Positions 5,969 to 8,210 of a stretch of 8,210 nt of DNA are shown here, one piece after another. Source of the stretch: Reyranella sp. (GTDB taxonomy: Bacteria > Pseudomonadota > Alphaproteobacteria > Reyranellales > Reyranellaceae). The notes beneath the pieces are model-generated. The model was not told the DNA's origin and did not search any database. It saw nothing but the letters and a program-made list of their open reading frames with translations. Position numbers and translations under genes: made by a program. Position 1 is the first letter of the stretch; every line of letters starts with the position of its first letter. The DNA is taken from NCBI GenBank assembly GCA_021732965.1, contig JAKFVZ010000340.1:1-8210 (forward strand), in the 5' to 3' direction.

Positions 5969-7201
5969 GTGCGCCTCAACGACCAGCAGATCCAGACCCT
6001 CGGCCGCGACGCTCTGCAGCGCGCGGCGGCGGGAGACTTCGCATCGGCCGAGGAAATGTTCGCCCGCATCGTCGAGGCGCGGCCCAACATGGGCCAGGCG
6101 TTGCATCTGCTGGGCCAGGTCCGGCTGAAGCTCGGTCGCTTCGCCGAGGCCCGCGAGCCGCTGGAGCGCGCCGCGCAGTTCCTGCCGCGCGAGGTCGCGG
6201 CCCAGACCAACCTCGCCGGCTGCCTGATCCAGCTCGGCCAGAACGAACAGGCGCTGGCCGCACTCGTACGAGCGGCGCGCCTCAAGCCCGACGATGCCAG
6301 CATCGCCCACAATACCGGCCGCGCCCTCGAAGCTTTGGGACGAGCCGAAGAGGCCGAGCGCGCCTACGACCAGGCCCTGTCGATCGACAACCGGCTGGTG
6401 CCCAGCCTCAGCGCGCGGGCCGACCTGCTGGCGGCGCGCGGCGAATGGGCCGGCGCCCTGACCGATCTCGAAACCGCGCTGGTCAGCCATCCGGCCGATC
6501 CGCGCCTTCGCCTGCGGCGCGGGGAGCTGCTGCTGCGCCAGGGCGACTGGTGGCGCGGCCTCGGCGATCACGAGGCGCGGCTCGAGATTGCCGGGGAACG
6601 CTACGCGCCTGAACTGCCAAATTGGCAGGGAGAACCGCTGGCGGGCCGCCTGCTCGTCTATCCCGAACAGGCCGACATCGGCAGCAGCGAGGCACTGCGC
6701 GACACGCTGATGCTGGCGCGCGGTGTCGATGCCGTCGGGCAGGGCGCTGTCGTGCAGTGCGCTGCCCCGCTGGCCGGCTGGTTCGACGGTCCGACCTTAC
6801 AGCGCGGGGAACCGCTCGACGGATTCGCGGCCGCCGCCCCCTTGCGCAGCCTGCCGCATCTGCTGAACTGGTCCTTCGACGCACTGCCGCCGCCCGCGAG
6901 ATTGCGCCCGCAGGCAGTCCCGTCGTCGCGCATCGGCTGGTTCAGTCTCGCAGAACCGCCGGCCGGCCTCGCGATCACACGCGCGCCGGACGAAATCCCG
7001 GCCTGCCGCCTCGTCGTCGGCGACGATGCCTGGCCTGCCCATGCCGCGGCCTCGCTCGGCATTCCCACGGTGATCCTGCTGCCGCGTACCGCAGACTGGC
7101 TGTGGGGTCCGAACCTCGGAATATCGCCCTGGTATGCGTCAGCGGAATTGCTGCGCGACGATGATCGCGAAGGGCTGGCGGCGCGGCTCGCCCGGTGCTG
7201 A
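5969..7201 (+). CDS. TPR protein with degenerate glycosyltransferase (GT9/GT41-like) C-terminal region
   Basis: A 410-aa protein. Residues about 6-175 hold five TPR units (about 8-39, 42-73, 76-107, 110-141, 144-175) plus a sixth partial one to about 201, giving a protein-binding superhelix. The rest resembles the glycosyltransferase-like domain often fused to TPRs in alphaproteobacteria: NWQGEPLAGRLLVYPEQ (218-234), then a late GDDAWPAHAAASLGIPTVILLP (351-372) and DWLWGPNLGISPWYASAELL (376-395). These align by eye with the usual D-x-AVAHLAGALG, W-x-W and SPWYP blocks. The glycine-rich EQGLGDT motif of that family is replaced by EQADIGSS, and the domain is short, so catalysis is doubtful. Start: an in-frame TAG at 5957-5959 leaves GTG at 5969 as the first possible start. 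It has no good ribosome site, but the first TPR begins only a few residues later. A start at ATG 6056 would cut into the first repeat. No signal peptide is seen. Confidence 0.8.
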   Translation: MRLNDQQIQTLGRDALQRAAAGDFASAEEMFARIVEARPNMGQALHLLGQVRLKLGRFAEAREPLERAAQFLPREVAAQTNLAGCLIQLGQNEQALAALVRAARLKPDDASIAHNTGRALEALGRAEEAERAYDQALSIDNRLVPSLSARADLLAARGEWAGALTDLETALVSHPADPRLRLRRGELLLRQGDWWRGLGDHEARLEIAGERYAPELPNWQGEPLAGRLLVYPEQADIGSSEALRDTLMLARGVDAVGQGAVVQCAAPLAGWFDGPTLQRGEPLDGFAAAAPLRSLPHLLNWSFDALPPPARLRPQAVPSSRIGWFSLAEPPAGLAITRAPDEIPACRLVVGDDAWPAHAAASLGIPTVILLPRTADWLWGPNLGISPWYASAELLRDDDREGLAARLARC

Positions 7202-7220
7202 TATCCGCGTCCCGCGGATA
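7202..7220 (+). other. Perfect 8-bp inverted repeat between the TPR gene and leuC
   Basis: TATCCGCG (7202-7209), a 3-nt spacer TCC, and CGCGGATA (7213-7220) form a perfect hairpin that begins directly after the TPR gene stop. No T-run follows, so it is not a standard intrinsic terminator. It could be an mRNA-stabilising structure, a weak attenuator in front of the leuC-like gene, or a dimeric protein-binding site. Confidence 0.6.
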
Positions 7221-7245
7221 ACCACTCACCCCAAAGGCCACACCC

Positions 7246-8210
7246 ATGGGCAAGACCCTTTTCGACAAGATCTGGGACAGCCACGTCATCACCGATCTCG
7301 GGAACGGCTTCGTGCTTCTGCACATCGACCGGCTGCTGCTGCACGACATGTCGGGCGGCAAGTCGCTGAAGGAAGCCATCGACAAGGGTTATCCGCCGTC
7401 GCAGCCGCGCCTGATCTACGGCACGCCCGATCACACCATGTCGACCAAGCCCGGCCGCACCGAGCACACCCATCCGCCGGGCCTGCCGCTGATCAAGTCG
7501 ATGCGCGAGACGACCAGCGCCTACGGCATCAAGCTGTTCGATCTCGGCCAGGACGGCCAGGGCATCGTGCACGTGATGGGGCCCGAGCAGGGCCTCACCC
7601 TGCCCGGCACGACGCTGGTCTGCGGCGACAGCCATACCTCCACGCATGGCGGCCTGGGCGCATTGGCGTTCGGCATCGGCTCCTCGGAGCTGGTGCATGT
7701 GATCGCCACGCAGACGATGGTCCAGCGCAAGCCCAAGCGCATGCGCGCCAGCTTCGAAGGCAAGCTGATGCCGGGCGTCACGGCCAAGGACATGATCCTT
7801 CACCTGATCGGCGAACTCGGCACCGCCGCCGGCACCGGCTTCTCGGTCGAGTATGCCGGCTCCGGCGTGCGCGCTTTGCCGGCCGAGGCGCGGCTCACCC
7901 TCTGCAACCTCACCATCGAGATGGGTGCGCGCACCGGCATGGTCGCGCCCGACGACACGACCTACGAATATCTCGACGGCCGCGACTATGCGCCGAAGGG
8001 CGCGATGTGGGACCGCGCCGTCGCCCATTGGCGCACGCTGCCGAGCGACCCCGATGCCGAGTTCGATCGCGAGCACACGATCGACATGAAGAACGTCGCG
8101 CCGCAGATCACCTGGGGCACCAGCCCGGAACACGTGATCGCCGTCGACCGCGCCATCCCCGATCAGGGCAAAGGCCCGGAGGAGAAGCGCGGCGCCTGGG
8201 AAGCCGCGCT
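7246..8210 (+). CDS. leuC: 3-isopropylmalate dehydratase large subunit family (LeuC-like), 3' end outside window
   Basis: Large subunit of isopropylmalate isomerase, an aconitase-superfamily [4Fe-4S] enzyme that interconverts 2- and 3-isopropylmalate in leucine synthesis together with the small subunit LeuD. The 321 visible residues show the family blocks: LHIDRLLLHD (25-34), GQGIVHVMGPEQG (104-116), VCGDSHTSTHG (125-135), ALAFGIGSSE (139-148), GVTAKDMILHLIGE (177-190), LCNLTIEMGARTGMVAPDDTT (219-239) and the QITWGTSPEHVI segment (287-298). The cluster-binding cysteines lie beyond the window edge, so completeness cannot be judged. The usual DHN near the N-terminus is DHT here (62-64), and the segment after it is divergent, so a paralogue acting on a related hydroxy acid (for example a methylmalate or citramalate type) is possible. 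Start: ATG 7246 with AAAGG (7233-7237) 8 nt upstream. It lies 44 bp after the TPR gene and could be co-transcribed with it. Confidence 0.88.
   Translation, partial: MGKTLFDKIWDSHVITDLGNGFVLLHIDRLLLHDMSGGKSLKEAIDKGYPPSQPRLIYGTPDHTMSTKPGRTEHTHPPGLPLIKSMRETTSAYGIKLFDLGQDGQGIVHVMGPEQGLTLPGTTLVCGDSHTSTHGGLGALAFGIGSSELVHVIATQTMVQRKPKRMRASFEGKLMPGVTAKDMILHLIGELGTAAGTGFSVEYAGSGVRALPAEARLTLCNLTIEMGARTGMVAPDDTTYEYLDGRDYAPKGAMWDRAVAHWRTLPSDPDAEFDREHTIDMKNVAPQITWGTSPEHVIAVDRAIPDQGKGPEEKRGAWEAA

Noticed and set aside
5884..6612. 242-codon plus-strand frame overlapping the terminator and the TPR gene
   Set aside because: It would start inside the terminator region, is very rich in Arg, Pro and Gly, and runs out of frame with the clear TPR repeats.
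6658..8133. 491-codon open frame on the minus strand, antisense to the TPR and leuC-like genes
   Set aside because: It lies opposite two genes with clear family motifs. Its composition is a mirror of their codons, it shows no recognisable domain, and long antisense frames are expected at this GC content.

Overview
The window is GC-rich (mostly C or G at third codon positions) and densely coded. Its gene content (a DUF1127 small protein, a GcvA-like LysR regulator, a class III nucleotide cyclase with a periplasmic sensor, TPR proteins) points to the chromosome of a free-living alphaproteobacterium. I cannot name the genus from sequence alone. I see no transposase, phage gene, tRNA, rRNA or CRISPR array.

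Layout. (a) 1-848 (+): the 3' part of a membrane fatty-acid desaturase whose start lies outside the window. (b) 5499-837 (-): four genes in one direction: a LysR regulator, an LLM-class (luciferase-like) flavin oxidoreductase 2 bp behind it, then after about 100 bp a PPOX-type FMN flavoprotein, and 23 bp later a membrane-anchored adenylate cyclase. The cyclase ends convergently inside the last 12 bp of the desaturase. (c) 5500-5616: the divergent control region between lysR and a 70-aa DUF1127 gene. (d) 5617-5936 (+): the DUF1127 gene followed by two consecutive hairpins with C/U-rich 13-nt loops, the second being a very strong Rho-independent terminator. (e) 5969-7201 (+): a TPR protein with a degenerate glycosyltransferase-like C-terminus. 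(f) 7246 to the window end (+): a LeuC-family aconitase-fold dehydratase, cut at the right edge before its iron-sulfur cysteines.

How the genes may work together. LysR and the LLM oxidoreductase look like one transcription unit, so the regulator probably controls its own operon. The PPOX protein and the cyclase are closely spaced and probably co-translated, but no known pathway links them. The most interesting non-coding signal is the region after the DUF1127 gene. Its gene order and loop composition resemble the CcaF1-CcsR arrangement of Rhodobacter sphaeroides, where anti-Shine-Dalgarno hairpin sRNAs are processed from the 3' end of a DUF1127 mRNA. The other regions look like ordinary metabolic and regulatory genes.
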